From: Actinomadura chibensis NBRC 106107
GTDB taxonomy: Bacteria > Actinomycetota > Actinomycetes > Streptosporangiales > Streptosporangiaceae
Length of the DNA stretch: 64,000 bases
Direction: 5' to 3'
Assembly (NCBI RefSeq): GCF_001552135.1
Contig: NZ_BCQP01000010.1
Location: forward strand, 372,001-436,000
Of the stretch, positions 7,707 to 16,374 are shown piece by piece. Below the pieces are notes generated by a model. The model did not search any database. It was not told where the DNA came from and was given only the letters and a program-made list of their open reading frames with translations. The stretch's first letter is position 1. Each line of letters begins with the position of its first letter. A program made the translations under genes and the position numbers.

Positions 7707-8728
7707 TCAGGCGAGGTCGCGGACGGCGGCGGCGGCGCGGCGGGCGATGTCGGCCAGCGGCCCGGCGAGTTCGGGCGGGTCGAGCAGGGTGTAGTCGACG
7801 GGCAGCATCGTGACGCGGTAGGCGAGGAAGTGCAGCGAGTCCGACCGGGTGTGCAGCAGGCAGGTGCGGTCGTCGACGGGTTCCAGGACGCCCTGCCAGG
7901 CGGTGACGTGCGCGGCGGCCTCCTCGGCGGGGACGTGCAGCAGCACCCGGGCGGTGATCGTCCCGGATCCGCCGGCGAGGGCGTCCATGGCCCAGGACGC
8001 GGCGTCGGCCCCGCCGGGCAGGGCGCGTTCGGGGCCGCGGACGCCGGTGCCGCGCGGGCCGGTGATCCGGTCGGCGCGGAAGGTGCGCCAGGCGGCACGG
8101 TCCTCGTCGTGGGCGACCAGGTACCAGCGGCGCCCCGCCGCGACGAGCCGGTGCGGCTGGACCAGCCGCCGTGACACGGCCCCGCCGCCCGCGTCAGCGC
8201 CGCCCGCGTCAGTGGCGGGGCGGGGGCGGCGGTGTAGGTGAAGCGGACCTTCTCGCGGGTGACGCAGGCGGCGGCGAGGAGGGCGAGGACCTCGGGGTCG
8301 GCGGGCGGCGGCCCGCCGTCGCGGGGCGGCAGCGCGACGGCGGCCTCGGTGAGCGCGGCGACGCGGCGGCGCAGCCGGGCGGGCAGGACCTGCTCCAGCT
8401 TGGCCAGGGCGCGGGGCGCGGCGTCCTCGGCCCCGGCGACGGCGCCCGCGGCGGCGGTGCGCAGCCCGATCGCGATGGCGACGGCCTCCTCGTCGTCCAG
8501 CAGCAGCGGCGGCATCGCGGCGCCCGCGGTGAGGCGGTACCCGCCGGTGTTGCCGCGCGCGGCATGGACGGGGTAGCCGAGGTCGCGGAGCCGGTCGACG
8601 TCGCGGCGGACGGTCCGGACCGTGACGCCGAGCCGTTCGGCGAGTTCGGGGCCGGGCCATTCCCGCGGTGTCTGCAGCAGGGACAGCAGCCGCAGCAGCC
8701 GCCCGGACGGATCGCGCATGACCCCCAT
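7707..8728 (-). pseudogene. DeoR-HTH/WYL-domain regulator with a frameshift
   Basis: A YafY-type regulator that senses a ligand through a WYL domain. The N-terminal part (HTH at about 5-60, RLLRLLSLLQTPREWPGPELAERLGVTVRTVRRD) and middle (PPLLLDDEEAVAIAIGLR) lie in one frame up to about 8190. The WYL part (RLVQPHRLVAAGRRWYLVAHDEDR) and C terminus continue in another frame to the stop at 7707. A single shift of -1 (or +2) between about 8180 and 8210 splits an otherwise complete protein of about 340 residues. Codon use is normal on both sides, which suggests a recent lesion or a sequencing error. The start is ATG 8728 or 8719. Confidence 0.72.
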
Positions 8729-8824
8729 ATTGCCGTCCCATGAGGACGTTCACCGACCTGATTGGCCCGTAGCGTCGCGGGTACCGGGCCGGGGACGGGC
8801 CCCGCCCCGGTGGAGGGAGCTGGC

Positions 8825-9253
8825 ATGTTTCGTGGTTTCGCGACCATCGTCTTCTGGGCCGACGACCTGGAGGCGGCGAGGGACTGGTACGCGCGCGTCC
8901 TGGAGATGGAGCCCTACTTCTCCCGCCCCGGGCCGGACGGGAAGACCGCCTACTACGAGTTCCGCGTCGGCGACCGGCAGGACGAGCTCGGCCTGATCGA
9001 CGGCCGGTTCCGCCCGCCGTCCTCAGCGCCGGGCGGGGCGCCGGGGCCGGGCGGGGCGATCATGTACTGGCACGTGGACGACCTGGAGGGCACCTTCGCG
9101 CGGCTGCTGTCGCTGGGCGCCGCCGAGTACCAGCCGGTGACCGCGCAGGGCGACTCGGGGTTCGTGACGGCGGCGGTCGTCGACCCGTTCGGGAACGTCC
9201 TGGGGATCATGAACAACCCGCATTTCCTGGAGATGCTGGACGCGTCCGCGTGA
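8825..9253 (+). CDS. VOC-superfamily (glyoxalase/bleomycin-resistance-like) protein
   Basis: A 142-residue vicinal oxygen chelate protein made of two beta-alpha-beta-beta-beta units (about 3-60 and 78-135). Recognisable family pieces are FWADDLEAARDWYARVL near the start and the closing VVDPFGNVLGIM. Glu and His positions that bind metal in true glyoxalases are not obvious, so it may be a metal-free binding or resistance member. It starts at ATG 8825 after GGAGGGAGC. It is divergent from the WYL regulator, a common arrangement, but the lesion in that gene leaves the control uncertain. Confidence 0.8.
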   Translation: MFRGFATIVFWADDLEAARDWYARVLEMEPYFSRPGPDGKTAYYEFRVGDRQDELGLIDGRFRPPSSAPGGAPGPGGAIMYWHVDDLEGTFARLLSLGAAEYQPVTAQGDSGFVTAAVVDPFGNVLGIMNNPHFLEMLDASA

Positions 9254-9293
9254 CCCGCGCCCCCGCGACCGGGCCGAGCGTCCGCGGCCCGGG

Positions 9294-9830
9294 TCAGGTG
9301 AAGACGGCGGCGGGGTCGCCGGTGTACCAGACGTTGTCGATGACGACGCGGCGGAGGACCCAGCGGCGCCCGTCGCGGACGAGTTCGGTGTCGTAGAGGT
9401 TCTTCAGCAGCGCGTGGACGGACCGGTCGGCGGTGAGCAGGTGCTGCGCCTCCACCAGCGCCGTGAGCCGCGCCGTGTCCCCGGCCGGGCCGCCGCCGCC
9501 GGGTCCGCCGTCGAGGTCGCCGTCGGAGTCGATGACGACGCGGGGGTTGGTGACCTGGTGGGTGGTGTCGACCCGTCCCTCGAACCCGCCGAGGATGGCG
9601 GCGACGATGGCGTCGCGTCCGGTCATCACGGGCGGCGCGGCGCCCCACGCGGCGGCGGCCGGGCGGAAGTCCAGCTCGGCGTCGGCGGCGAAGCAGGACG
9701 CGAACAGGGCGGGGTCCTTGAGGTCCTGGCCGAGGCCGAACCGGTAGAGCGCGTCGACGATCTCGGCGTGGTCGCGGAGCGCGGCGGCGCCCGCGCCCGG
9801 GTCGAGGGCGCGCTCGCGTGTGACGTACAT
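9294..9830 (-). CDS. SnoaL-like (NTF2-fold) protein
   Basis: A 178-residue protein with the NTF2-like cone fold of the SnoaL_4 type. It shows the opening helix EIVDALYRFGLGQDLKDPALFASCFAADAELDF, the GRDAIVAAILGGFEGRVDTTHQVTNPRV segment and the final strands RRWVLRRVVIDNVWYTGD. Such proteins are cyclases, hydrolases or ligand binders; no catalytic Asp or His can be assigned. A Gly/Asp-rich loop (about 106-120) is longer than usual. ATG 9830 has GGGAGAA upstream. It is divergent from a LysR gene, its probable regulator. Confidence 0.8.
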   Translation of the reverse strand: MYVTRERALDPGAGAAALRDHAEIVDALYRFGLGQDLKDPALFASCFAADAELDFRPAAAAWGAAPPVMTGRDAIVAAILGGFEGRVDTTHQVTNPRVVIDSDGDLDGGPGGGGPAGDTARLTALVEAQHLLTADRSVHALLKNLYDTELVRDGRRWVLRRVVIDNVWYTGDPAAVFT

Positions 9831-9856
9831 GATTCTCCCGTGCGGGTCGGAGGGGG

Positions 9857-9879
9857 TTTGGACGGTTTGGACGGTCCAA
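9857..9879. promoter_or_regulatory. LysR-type operator candidate (direct plus inverted repeat)
   Basis: TTTGGACGG occurs twice in tandem (9857-9865, 9866-9874) and the second copy forms TTGGACGGTCCAA (9867-9879), a perfect odd palindrome. It sits in the divergent SnoaL/LysR gap about 30 bp upstream of the SnoaL gene start. Confidence 0.55.
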
Positions 9880-9980
9880 GCGTCCGCCGCGCGGCCGGGC
9901 CGATCAACGCCGTCCTGTGCAAGGATCGTGAAGCGACGCTCAACGACGGGCGGGCTGGGGCGGGCCGGGCGGGTGGGGCG

Positions 9981-10871
9981 GTGCTGGAGCGGCACGAGAT
10001 CGAGGCGCTGGTGGTGCTGGCCGAGGAGCTGCACTTCGGGCGGACGGCCGAGCGGCTCGGGGTGTCGACGTCGCGGGTGAGCCAGACGATCCGGGGGCTG
10101 GAGCGGCGGGTGGGGGTGCGGCTGTTCGACCGGACGTCGCGGCGGGTCGCCCCGACCCCGGCGGGGCGGCGGCTGGCGGCCGAGGTCGCCCCGGCGTGGG
10201 CGCTGATCGGCGCGGCGGTGGACCGGGCGGTCCGGGAGGGGCGGGGCGTGACGGGCACGCTGCGCGCCGCGTTCACCGGCGCGGCGGGCGGGCAGTTGCT
10301 GGCGGGCGCGGCGCGGCTGGCGCGGTCGCGGGAGCCGGGCCTTCGGGTGGTGCTCCGCGAGGCGCGCCCGGGCGAGGTCGCGGCCTGGCTCCGCGACGGC
10401 GAGGCGGAGGTGTGCCTGGTGGAGTTCCCGCCGGACACCCCCTGGGCCCCCGAAGCCGACGCCCGCCTCGACGGCCCGGTTGACGGCGGCGGGGGCGTCG
10501 GGCGTGTGGAGGGGGTGGAGGCGGGGCCGGTTCTGGTGCGGGAGGCGCGGATGCTGGCCGTCGCGTCGGGGCATCCGTTCGCGCGGCGCGGGTCGGTGCC
10601 GGTGGGGGAGTTGGCGCGGGTGCGGGTGCTGGACCCGCCGTCCCGGCGCGGGGGGACGCTGCAGGAGGCGCTGACGCTGGTCGGCGCGGGGGAGGGCGTG
10701 CTGCCGATGGGCGCGCACGTCCGCCGGTACCACGCGCGGCCCGACGTGGCCTACGTCCTCCTGGACGGCGCGCCGCCGGTGGAGTGGGGCCTGGTGTGGC
10801 GGGCGGACGGGGACAGCGCCCGCGTCCGCGCGTTCGTCCGCGCGGCCCGCGACCTGCTCGACGTCCCCTAG
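9981..10871 (+). CDS. LysR-family transcriptional regulator
   Basis: A 296-residue LysR regulator. The N-terminal wHTH (about 1-60) is explicit: IEALVVLAEELHFGRTAERLGVSTSRVSQTIRGLERRVGVRLFDRTSRRVAPTPAG. The effector domain follows from about residue 85 and contains PGEVAAWLRDGEAEVCLVEFP and a late LVGAGEGVLPMGAH. The GTG at 9981 is chosen because the open frame upstream has no coding character. Divergent from the SnoaL-like gene across a repeat-rich gap, it probably controls that gene and itself. The inducer is unknown. Confidence 0.88.
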   Translation: MLERHEIEALVVLAEELHFGRTAERLGVSTSRVSQTIRGLERRVGVRLFDRTSRRVAPTPAGRRLAAEVAPAWALIGAAVDRAVREGRGVTGTLRAAFTGAAGGQLLAGAARLARSREPGLRVVLREARPGEVAAWLRDGEAEVCLVEFPPDTPWAPEADARLDGPVDGGGGVGRVEGVEAGPVLVREARMLAVASGHPFARRGSVPVGELARVRVLDPPSRRGGTLQEALTLVGAGEGVLPMGAHVRRYHARPDVAYVLLDGAPPVEWGLVWRADGDSARVRAFVRAARDLLDVP

Positions 10872-10956
10872 CGGACGGACGCGCCGAGGGGTGTGAGTTG
10901 CGTCTCTCCGTCCGGGCGGCCGTCACATTCGGGGCGCGGCGGGGGCTCTTCCTTGT

Positions 10957-11589
10957 ATGGGAGCTTTCGCGATCAAGCCGCGTGTCGGCGGGTCCTGCGA
11001 CATGATCCTGCGCGCCGTGAACGACGCGTTCCGCCGGGACCTGGACCGGCTGGCGGCGGCCGCGGCGGCGGGCAAGGGCGGCGCCGCGCATGTGCGGGAG
11101 GGCTGGGAGTACTTCAAGGAGCTGTTCCGGGTGCACCTTGACCTGGAGGAGCGGGAGCTGTGGCCGCGGGTGGAGCGGGCGGTGGCGGGCCGTCCCGCCG
11201 AGCGGGCGGTGCTGGCGGACCTGCGGGCCGGGCGGGCGCGGCTCGACCCGCTGATCGACGGGGTGGACGCGGCGCTGGCGGGCGGCGGCGACCTCCCCGC
11301 GGCGGTGCGGGACCTGCGCACGGCGCTGGAGGCGCGGCTGCGGACCGAGGAGGCGGCCGCGCTGCCGCTGGCGGAGGCGGCGCTGCCGCCCGCCGAGTGG
11401 GAGGCGTTCGCGGCGGAGGCGGGACGGCGGTGCGAGGCGCGGACGTCGCTGTTCGTCCCGTGGGTGGTGGACGGGATCGCGCCGATCGAGCGGAGCCGGT
11501 TCCTGACGTCGCTGCCCGAGCCGCTGCGGGACCTGAACCGGGTGACGTGGGAGCCGACCTACCGCAAGCGCCGCCTCTGGAGCGTGTGA
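10957..11589 (+). CDS. Hemerythrin-like (HHE) four-helix-bundle protein
   Basis: A 210-residue helical protein with the HHE cation-binding pattern: DAFRRDLDRLAA, FKELFRVHLDLEERELWPRVE (His and Glu pairs about 52-62) and a late EARLRTEEAAALPLAEAALP. Some His ligands of true hemerythrins are replaced by Arg or Glu, so iron binding is uncertain. The C-terminal segment DGIAPIERSRFLTSLPEPLRDLNRVTWEPTYRKR is shared by actinobacterial HHE-like proteins of unknown role. ATG 10957 is used; ATG 11002 (MILRAVNDAF) is a credible alternative. Confidence 0.68.
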   Translation: MGAFAIKPRVGGSCDMILRAVNDAFRRDLDRLAAAAAAGKGGAAHVREGWEYFKELFRVHLDLEERELWPRVERAVAGRPAERAVLADLRAGRARLDPLIDGVDAALAGGGDLPAAVRDLRTALEARLRTEEAAALPLAEAALPPAEWEAFAAEAGRRCEARTSLFVPWVVDGIAPIERSRFLTSLPEPLRDLNRVTWEPTYRKRRLWSV

Positions 11590-11603
11590 CCCGCCCTCCG
11601 GTC

Positions 11604-11631
11604 ACCCCCGGCCGCGCGGGGGCCCGGGGGT
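11604..11631. terminator. Bidirectional hairpin between convergent genes
   Basis: ACCCCCGG (11604-11611) pairs with CCGGGGGT (11624-11631) in the 41-bp gap between the HHE gene and the end of the antiporter operon. Confidence 0.4.
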
Positions 11632-13484
11632 CATCGGAGGGCGGTGAGCAGGGCCAGGACGGCGACGCCCGCGGTGAGCCAGGCGGCGTAGTCGCCGATG
11701 TGCCCGGAGTGCAGGGCGTGCAGCCGGGCCGAGACCGCCCCCGCGGCCCTGACGGCGGCGCGCCCGGCCGCGCGCCCTGCACGGCGGCGGGCCCCGTCCC
11801 GGCCCAAGGCCCCGCCGCCGTCGGAGGCGGTGTGCGGGGTGGCGTGGGGGACGGTGGCGGCGGCGACGAGCGCGGCGAGCAGCAGGGTGACGGCGGCCCC
11901 GGCGAAGCCCGCCGGGGTCCACGGGTCGGCCGGGACGGGATGCGGGTGGGTGAGGCGGCCGTCCAGGACGAGCGCGGCGTAGGCGCCGTGCCCGGTGAAC
12001 GCCTCGGCCGCGGCGGCGACGGGCCCGCCGGGGATGAGCCCGGTCGCGAGCCCGGCGGCGAGCAGGACGAGGCCGGGGGCGAGCATCGTCCAGGGCAGGG
12101 AGCCGAGCGTGACGCGGGTCTCGGGGTCCTCGCGCTCGCGCGGCCCGTCCCGTCCGGACGGGGCAGGGGCGGGGGAGGACCGCCAGACCACGGCCCACAC
12201 GCGCAGCACGGCCCCGGCGGTCAGCGCGGACGCCGCGACCGACAGCGGCGTGTACCACCACCATCCGATCTCCGTGGCGGCGTGCTCGGTGACGGCGTGC
12301 CCGGCGTAGGTCCCCGACGGCGGCAGCCCGGCCAGGAACAGGCCGCCGAGGAGGAAGGTGGCGCCGGTGACGGGCATGCCGCGGCCGCGGCCGCGCAGGT
12401 CGCGGACGTCGACGGTGCGGTGCCGGTTCAGCAGGGCCCCGGCGCCGAGGAACAGCGCGCCCTTCACCCCGGCGTGCCCGGCGAGGGAGTAAGCGGTCCC
12501 GGCGAGCGCGCCGGGGGTGGCGGCGGCGACGCCGGCGAGCAGCAGCCCGACGTGGGCGATGGTGGAGTAGGCCAGCAGCCGTTTGACGTGGTGCTGCAGG
12601 ACGCTCATCACCGCGCCGAGCAGCGCGGCGGCGGCGCCGAGGACGGCGATCGCGCGGAGCGGGACCAGCCCGTCGAACACCGTCCAGTACGTCCGCGCCA
12701 CCCCGTACACGCCGAGCTCGACCATGATCCCGGAGAACAGGACGCAGACGGGGGTGGGCGCGACGGCGTGCGCGTCGGCGAGCCAGAAATGGAACGGGAC
12801 GGCGGCGGCCTTGACCAGGTACCCGGTGCAGATCAGCACGAACGCGCCGGTGACCAGCGCGCCCCCGGAACCGGCTCCGGCTCCGGGGGCGGCGGCGAGG
12901 TGGCGTCCGGCGGTGGCGTAGCCGAGTTCCCCGGTGCGGGCGTAGACCAGCGCGATCCCGGCGAGGGTGAGGTAGGCGCCGATCGACTGGACGATCCCGA
13001 AGTTCAGCGCGCCGTGGACGGTGCTCGGCTCCTCCGACCGGTACCCGGTCAGCGCGAACGCCACGACGCTCATCAGCTCGAAGAACACGAACGCGTCGAA
13101 CAGGTCGCCGGTGTAGGCGAACCCGCACATCGACGCGAGGAACAGCAGGACCAGGGCGTGGAAGGCGGCCTGGATCTCGGTGAAGTACCGCCAGGAGAAC
13201 GCCAGCGCGGCGAGGGTGAGGACGGCGGCGGTGCAGGCGGTCCCGGCGGCGAGGGGGTCGGCCGCCAGGGGGATCCCGACGCCGGTGCCGGGGCCCCAGC
13301 CGCCGAGCCAGGCGACCTGCGGGCGGTGCGGGGAGCGGGCGAGGGTGAGCGCGGTCAGCGCGGTGACGGCGGCGGCGGCGCCGAGCGCGGCGGCGTCCAC
13401 GGCCAGGCGGGGGAGCCACCGTCCGGCGGCGGCGAGCAGCGCGGCGGCGAGGACGGGCAGCGCGATGGTCAGCTGCAGGATCAC
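11631..13484 (-). CDS. mrpD: Mrp/Mnh antiporter subunit D (NuoN/M-like)
   Basis: A 617-residue proton-translocating membrane subunit with 14 or more hydrophobic segments, homologous to complex I NuoL/M/N. Key residues of the antiporter fold are present: the TM5 Glu in [15 protein letters not shown], the TM7 Lys in [27 protein letters not shown] and His residues in [20 protein letters not shown] basic, Ala-rich cytoplasmic stretch (about 565-600) precedes the last TM. Its GTG start overlaps the mrpC stop by 4 nt. It is the last gene of the operon and the only large NuoL/M/N-type subunit encoded in it; no separate MrpA-like antiporter subunit is visible. Confidence 0.92.
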   Translation of the reverse strand: MILQLTIALPVLAAALLAAAGRWLPRLAVDAAALGAAAAVTALTALTLARSPHRPQVAWLGGWGPGTGVGIPLAADPLAAGTACTAAVLTLAALAFSWRYFTEIQAAFHALVLLFLASMCGFAYTGDLFDAFVFFELMSVVAFALTGYRSEEPSTVHGALNFGIVQSIGAYLTLAGIALVYARTGELGYATAGRHLAAAPGAGAGSGGALVTGAFVLICTGYLVKAAAVPFHFWLADAHAVAPTPVCVLFSGIMVELGVYGVARTYWTVFDGLVPLRAIAVLGAAAALLGAVMSVLQHHVKRLLAYSTIAHVGLLLAGVAAATPGALAGTAYSLAGHAGVKGALFLGAGALLNRHRTVDVRDLRGRGRGMPVTGATFLLGGLFLAGLPPSGTYAGHAVTEHAATEIGWWWYTPLSVAASALTAGAVLRVWAVVWRSSPAPAPSGRDGPREREDPETRVTLGSLPWTMLAPGLVLLAAGLATGLIPGGPVAAAAEAFTGHGAYAALVLDGRLTHPHPVPADPWTPAGFAGAAVTLLLAALVAAATVPHATPHTASDGGGALGRDGARRRAGRAAGRAAVRAAGAVSARLHALHSGHIGDYAAWLTAGVAVLALLTALR

Positions 13485-13843
13485 GATTCGAGGGACCGCA
13501 GGCCGGCGGGGTCCAGGGTGCCGCGCCGCTTGGCGACCTGGACGGCCAGGGCGAGCAGCAGCGCGGTGACGGTCGCGCCGACGACGATGTCGGTGAGGGC
13601 CATGGCCTGCACGACCGGGTCGGTGACCGGGCCCCCGGCGGGCGGCGGCGGGCGGTCGGAGAACACCGGCGCGGTCGCGCCCCACCGGTACCCGACCGCC
13701 AGCAGCAGCACGTACGTGCCGGACTGCGTGACCTGCAGGCACACCACGGCGTGGACGAGGTCGCGGCTGGTGACGATGCCGTACAGCCCGGCGAGGATGA
13801 TCCACCCGGCGGCCAGGTAGGGCAGCAGGTGCAGCGGGTTCAC
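13481..13843 (-). CDS. mrpC: Mrp/Mnh antiporter subunit C (NuoK-like)
   Basis: A 120-residue three-TM subunit homologous to NuoK and MnhC. It shows [33 protein letters not shown] and [28 protein letters not shown], the latter being the conserved MrpC segment. It has a longer than usual Pro-rich loop (about 62-76) between TM2 and TM3. The start is GTG 13843, 15 nt after the mrpB stop, and its TGA overlaps the mrpD GTG. Confidence 0.9.
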   Translation of the reverse strand: MNPLHLLPYLAAGWIILAGLYGIVTSRDLVHAVVCLQVTQSGTYVLLLAVGYRWGATAPVFSDRPPPPAGGPVTDPVVQAMALTDIVVGATVTALLLALAVQVAKRRGTLDPAGLRSLES

Positions 13844-13858
13844 CTCACGTCGTCCCCT

Positions 13859-14566
13859 TCACTTCTTCTCCCCGGCGGGTTCGCGGACGAGGAGCGCCTG
13901 CTCGAAGAACTTGGCGAGCAGCAGGACCAGGGCGCAGCCGACCTCGGCGCCGACGACGCCGTTGAGGGCGGGCACCCGCCCGGCCGCCGCCCATCCGGCG
14001 GCGTACAGCACGATCGCGGTGAACAGGGCGGCGGCGACGGCCTCGGCGGTCTCGAACGCCGGGAGGGGCCGCAGCCGCTGCAGCGCCGGGTAGTCCCCGG
14101 CGAGGTAGAGCAGGTGGACGGCGGTGCCGAGGACCACGCCGCCCTGGAACCCGCCGCCGGGGGACTGGTGCCCGTGCGCGACGATGTACACCCCGGCGAC
14201 CAGGGTGACGGGCAGCAGCAGCGTCCCGGCGATGCGCAGCGCGTCCGACACCTCGGCCGGGCCGTGCCGGTGGGCGGTGCCGTCGTCCTCCTCCTCGCGC
14301 CGCACGACGTGCAGGACGACCACGGCGGAGACGGCCGCGGCGAGCAGGATCAGCTCCTCGCCGAGGGTGTCGAAGCCGCGCTGGTCGAAGGTGACCGACG
14401 CGACGACGTTCTGGGTGCCCTGCCCGACGGCCTGGTGGACGGCGCGCCCGGCGTAGGGGTGCACGGGCCCGCCGAACTCGGGCAGTCCGCGGAACGCGGC
14501 GACGAACAGCACCGCGACGCCCGCCGCGCCGACGGCGAACAGCAGCACGCGGGCGCGGGCCGTCAC
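13859..14566 (-). CDS. mrpB: Fused MbhE-like domain and Mrp subunit B
   Basis: A 235-residue membrane protein with two parts. Residues 1-90 carry the motif RGFDTLGEELILLAAAVSA, which in bacterial MrpA forms the extreme C terminus and in archaea is the separate MbhE. Residues 100-230 are MrpB, with VAGVYIVAHGHQSPGGGFQGGVV and EVGCALVLLLAKFFEQ. The fusion supports an Mbh-like arrangement in which the MrpA tail has been broken up. The GTG start overlaps the preceding stop by 4 nt. Confidence 0.88.
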   Translation of the reverse strand: MTARARVLLFAVGAAGVAVLFVAAFRGLPEFGGPVHPYAGRAVHQAVGQGTQNVVASVTFDQRGFDTLGEELILLAAAVSAVVVLHVVRREEEDDGTAHRHGPAEVSDALRIAGTLLLPVTLVAGVYIVAHGHQSPGGGFQGGVVLGTAVHLLYLAGDYPALQRLRPLPAFETAEAVAAALFTAIVLYAAGWAAAGRVPALNGVVGAEVGCALVLLLAKFFEQALLVREPAGEKK

Positions 14567-14943
14567 CGCCGCGCCTCCCTGCCACCGGACCCCCGCCCGC
14601 CGCGATCGTCGTGGTCGTCGCGGGCCGCGCGGTCCGCGGCGGCGTCGCGGTGGCGGCGGGCGGCGTGCAGGGCCAGGACGACGATGAGCGGCACCAGGAC
14701 CGTCCCGACGGCGAGCTGGGACATGGCGACGTCGGGCGCCTGCAGCACCAGGAACAGCAGCCCGAGGACCAGCCCGTACCCCGACAGCACGATCGCCTGC
14801 CGGGCGGGGTCGCGGGTCAGCACCACGGCGGTCGCCATCGCCACGACCAGGGCGAGCGCGACGCCGATCAGCACGCCCGCGAGGGGCCCGGACAGCGCGT
14901 CCAGCGCCCGCGCTGGCGGTCCAGCGGTAAGGGTGGCGGTCAT
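14563..14943 (-). CDS. MbhD-like (DUF4040) antiporter subunit
   Basis: A 126-residue protein with three TM helices and a charged Arg/Asp-rich tail. Its core, ARQAIVLSGYGLVLGLLFLVLQAPDVAMSQLAVGTVLVPLIVVLALHA, is the DUF4040 segment found near the C terminus of bacterial MrpA and as free MbhD in archaeal Mrp and hydrogenase complexes. It begins 7 nt after mrpG and overlaps mrpB by 4 nt. Confidence 0.85.
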   Translation of the reverse strand: MTATLTAGPPARALDALSGPLAGVLIGVALALVVAMATAVVLTRDPARQAIVLSGYGLVLGLLFLVLQAPDVAMSQLAVGTVLVPLIVVLALHAARRHRDAAADRAARDDHDDRGGRGSGGREARR

Positions 14944-14950
14944 GGCGGGC

Positions 14951-15253
14951 TCATTCCGGTCCGGACGCGGCGGCGCGTTCGGCGGCCTGCGCGGCGGTCA
15001 CGACGGTCGGCGGCCCGGTCGCGGCGAGCAGCACCGCGATGACGGCGAGCTTGGCGACGTCGTGCCAGGACGACCAGGGGCGCAGCGCCAGTCCCGTGAG
15101 GACCAGCGGCGCGGCCAGGACGGTGACGGGCGCGGCGGCGTGCAGCCTCCCGGTGGCGTCGCGGGCGGCGGCCAGCCGCACCGAGGCGGCGACGGCCACG
15201 GCGGTCCCGGCCCAGGTCAGCAGGTCGGCGATCAGGCCGAGGCTCAGGCTCAT
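14951..15253 (-). CDS. mrpG: Mrp/Mnh antiporter subunit G
   Basis: A 100-residue subunit with three TM helices matching MnhG/PhaG: GLIADLLTWAGTAVAVAASVRLAAA, then HAAAPVTVLAAPLVLTGLAL and LAVIAVLLAATGPPTVVTAAQAAERAA. The family HA(A/S)..T signature is kept in weakened form. ATG 15253 has CGGAG upstream. It lies 15 nt after mrpF. Confidence 0.87.
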   Translation of the reverse strand: MSLSLGLIADLLTWAGTAVAVAASVRLAAARDATGRLHAAAPVTVLAAPLVLTGLALRPWSSWHDVAKLAVIAVLLAATGPPTVVTAAQAAERAAASGPE

Positions 15254-15268
15254 GGGTGGCTCCGGGGG

Positions 15269-15529
15269 TCAGAGGGTCCGGCTGAGGAACCGGGCGAACA
15301 CCAGGGACCCGGCGAACGACAGCAGCGCCAGCACCAGCGCGACGTCGAGGTAGGCGGGCCGGCCGTAGGCGGCGGCGAGCAGCGTCAGCGCGACGGCGAC
15401 CAGCGGCCCGGCGACGATGAGCCCGGCGAGCCGCCCGGCGGGACGGCCGCGCAGCAGCGCGGTCAGCGCGGGCGCCAGCGCCCCGACCATGATCACCAGG
15501 GCGGGCAGCGCGGTCCCGGCGGCGCTCAT
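15269..15529 (-). CDS. mrpF: Mrp/Mnh antiporter subunit F
   Basis: An 86-residue, three-TM subunit. The family core RPAYLDVALVLALLSFAGSLVFARFL (about 57-82) is typical of MnhF, including the conserved Asp in the last helix. ATG 15529 has a strong AGGAGGG directly upstream and overlaps the mrpE stop by 4 nt. Confidence 0.87.
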   Translation of the reverse strand: MSAAGTALPALVIMVGALAPALTALLRGRPAGRLAGLIVAGPLVAVALTLLAAAYGRPAYLDVALVLALLSFAGSLVFARFLSRTL

Positions 15530-16191
15530 CCCTCCTCCCCGTCCCGCGCCCGCCCCTGGTCGTCGGCATCCCGTCCGGTGGTCTCAGAGTCGGCGGTTTC
15601 GGGGGCGGCGTTGTCGGGGGCGGTGACCAGGCCCGTGCGGCGCAGGCGCCGTTCGAACGCGGACGGGCCCGGGGTGAGGCGGTGCACGCGCAGCAGCCCG
15701 CGCTCGGGGTCGACGGCCCCGACGAACGTCGCGGGCGACGCCGACATCAGCAGCGTCGCGGCGCCGCGGGCGGCGGGCGCGGGCGCGACGGACAGGCGCG
15801 TCCAGTCCCCGCCGGACGCGCCGCGCACGGCGATGCGCGCGGTGTCGGCGACGACCCGCCCCGGCAGCAGCGCCCCCGCCGCGACCCCGTTCGCCGCCCT
15901 GGCGGCCACCCTGGTCGCGGCCGCTCCGGCGCTGGGGGAGCCGTCGTCTGGGCGGGCGGCGGAGTCGAACAGGGCGCGCCGTCCGGCGACGGCGGCGGCC
16001 GCACCGGCCGCCGCGGCGCCCGCTCCGACGGCGATCTCCAGCGGCGACACCGCCGAGACCATCGCCAGGTATCCGGCCAGCAGGACGGCCCACCACCACA
16101 CCGGCTCTGCGGCCCGCCGCACCGCCCGCCGTGCGCTCGGGCGGCGCGGCGGCGGGCGGGAGTGCTCGTTCGCAGGCATGACCAACGCCAT
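15526..16191 (-). CDS. mrpE: Mrp/Mnh antiporter subunit E, first gene of the operon
   Basis: A 221-residue MnhE-type subunit: two N-terminal TM helices (about 31-70) then a cytoplasmic domain with RVVADTARIAVRGASGGDWTRLSV and SASPATFVGAVDPERGLLRVHRLTPG, the usual MrpE layout. The N terminus is extended and basic, and the C terminus is an acidic, likely disordered tail. ATG 16191 is used; ATG 16179 (MPANEHS) is possible, and neither has a good ribosome site. The 183-bp gap to the divergent gvpA gene is the only promoter space for both operons. Confidence 0.85.
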   Translation of the reverse strand: MALVMPANEHSRPPPRRPSARRAVRRAAEPVWWWAVLLAGYLAMVSAVSPLEIAVGAGAAAAGAAAAVAGRRALFDSAARPDDGSPSAGAAATRVAARAANGVAAGALLPGRVVADTARIAVRGASGGDWTRLSVAPAPAARGAATLLMSASPATFVGAVDPERGLLRVHRLTPGPSAFERRLRRTGLVTAPDNAAPETADSETTGRDADDQGRARDGEEG

Positions 16192-16200
16192 ACCCGGCGG

Positions 16201-16216
16201 GACGGTTCCAACCGTC
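16201..16216. promoter_or_regulatory. Inverted repeat in the antiporter/gas-vesicle divergent promoter
   Basis: GACGGTT and AACCGTC flank a 2-bp centre as a perfect 16-bp palindrome 10-25 bp upstream of the first antiporter gene. It could be an operator or part of a 5' leader. No clear sigma-70 promoter was recognised in the gap. Confidence 0.4.
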
Positions 16217-16374
16217 CAGCCCCTTGAACTGCGGGTTTTCCGCGCCGTCGGGCTTGACTCGGCCGTGACCGAATCCAGAACGCCCGTTTAGGGAGATCGG
16301 TACGGGTACATCGGGGGGCGTGCCGACGGCTCACCGGCGGCACACCGACGAAGCCAACCTGAGGAGAGGATGAC

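Noticed and set aside
11160..13820. Plus-strand open frame of 886 codons
   Set aside because: It runs through the HHE gene in the wrong frame and then antisense to mrpD; Gly/Arg-rich without domains.
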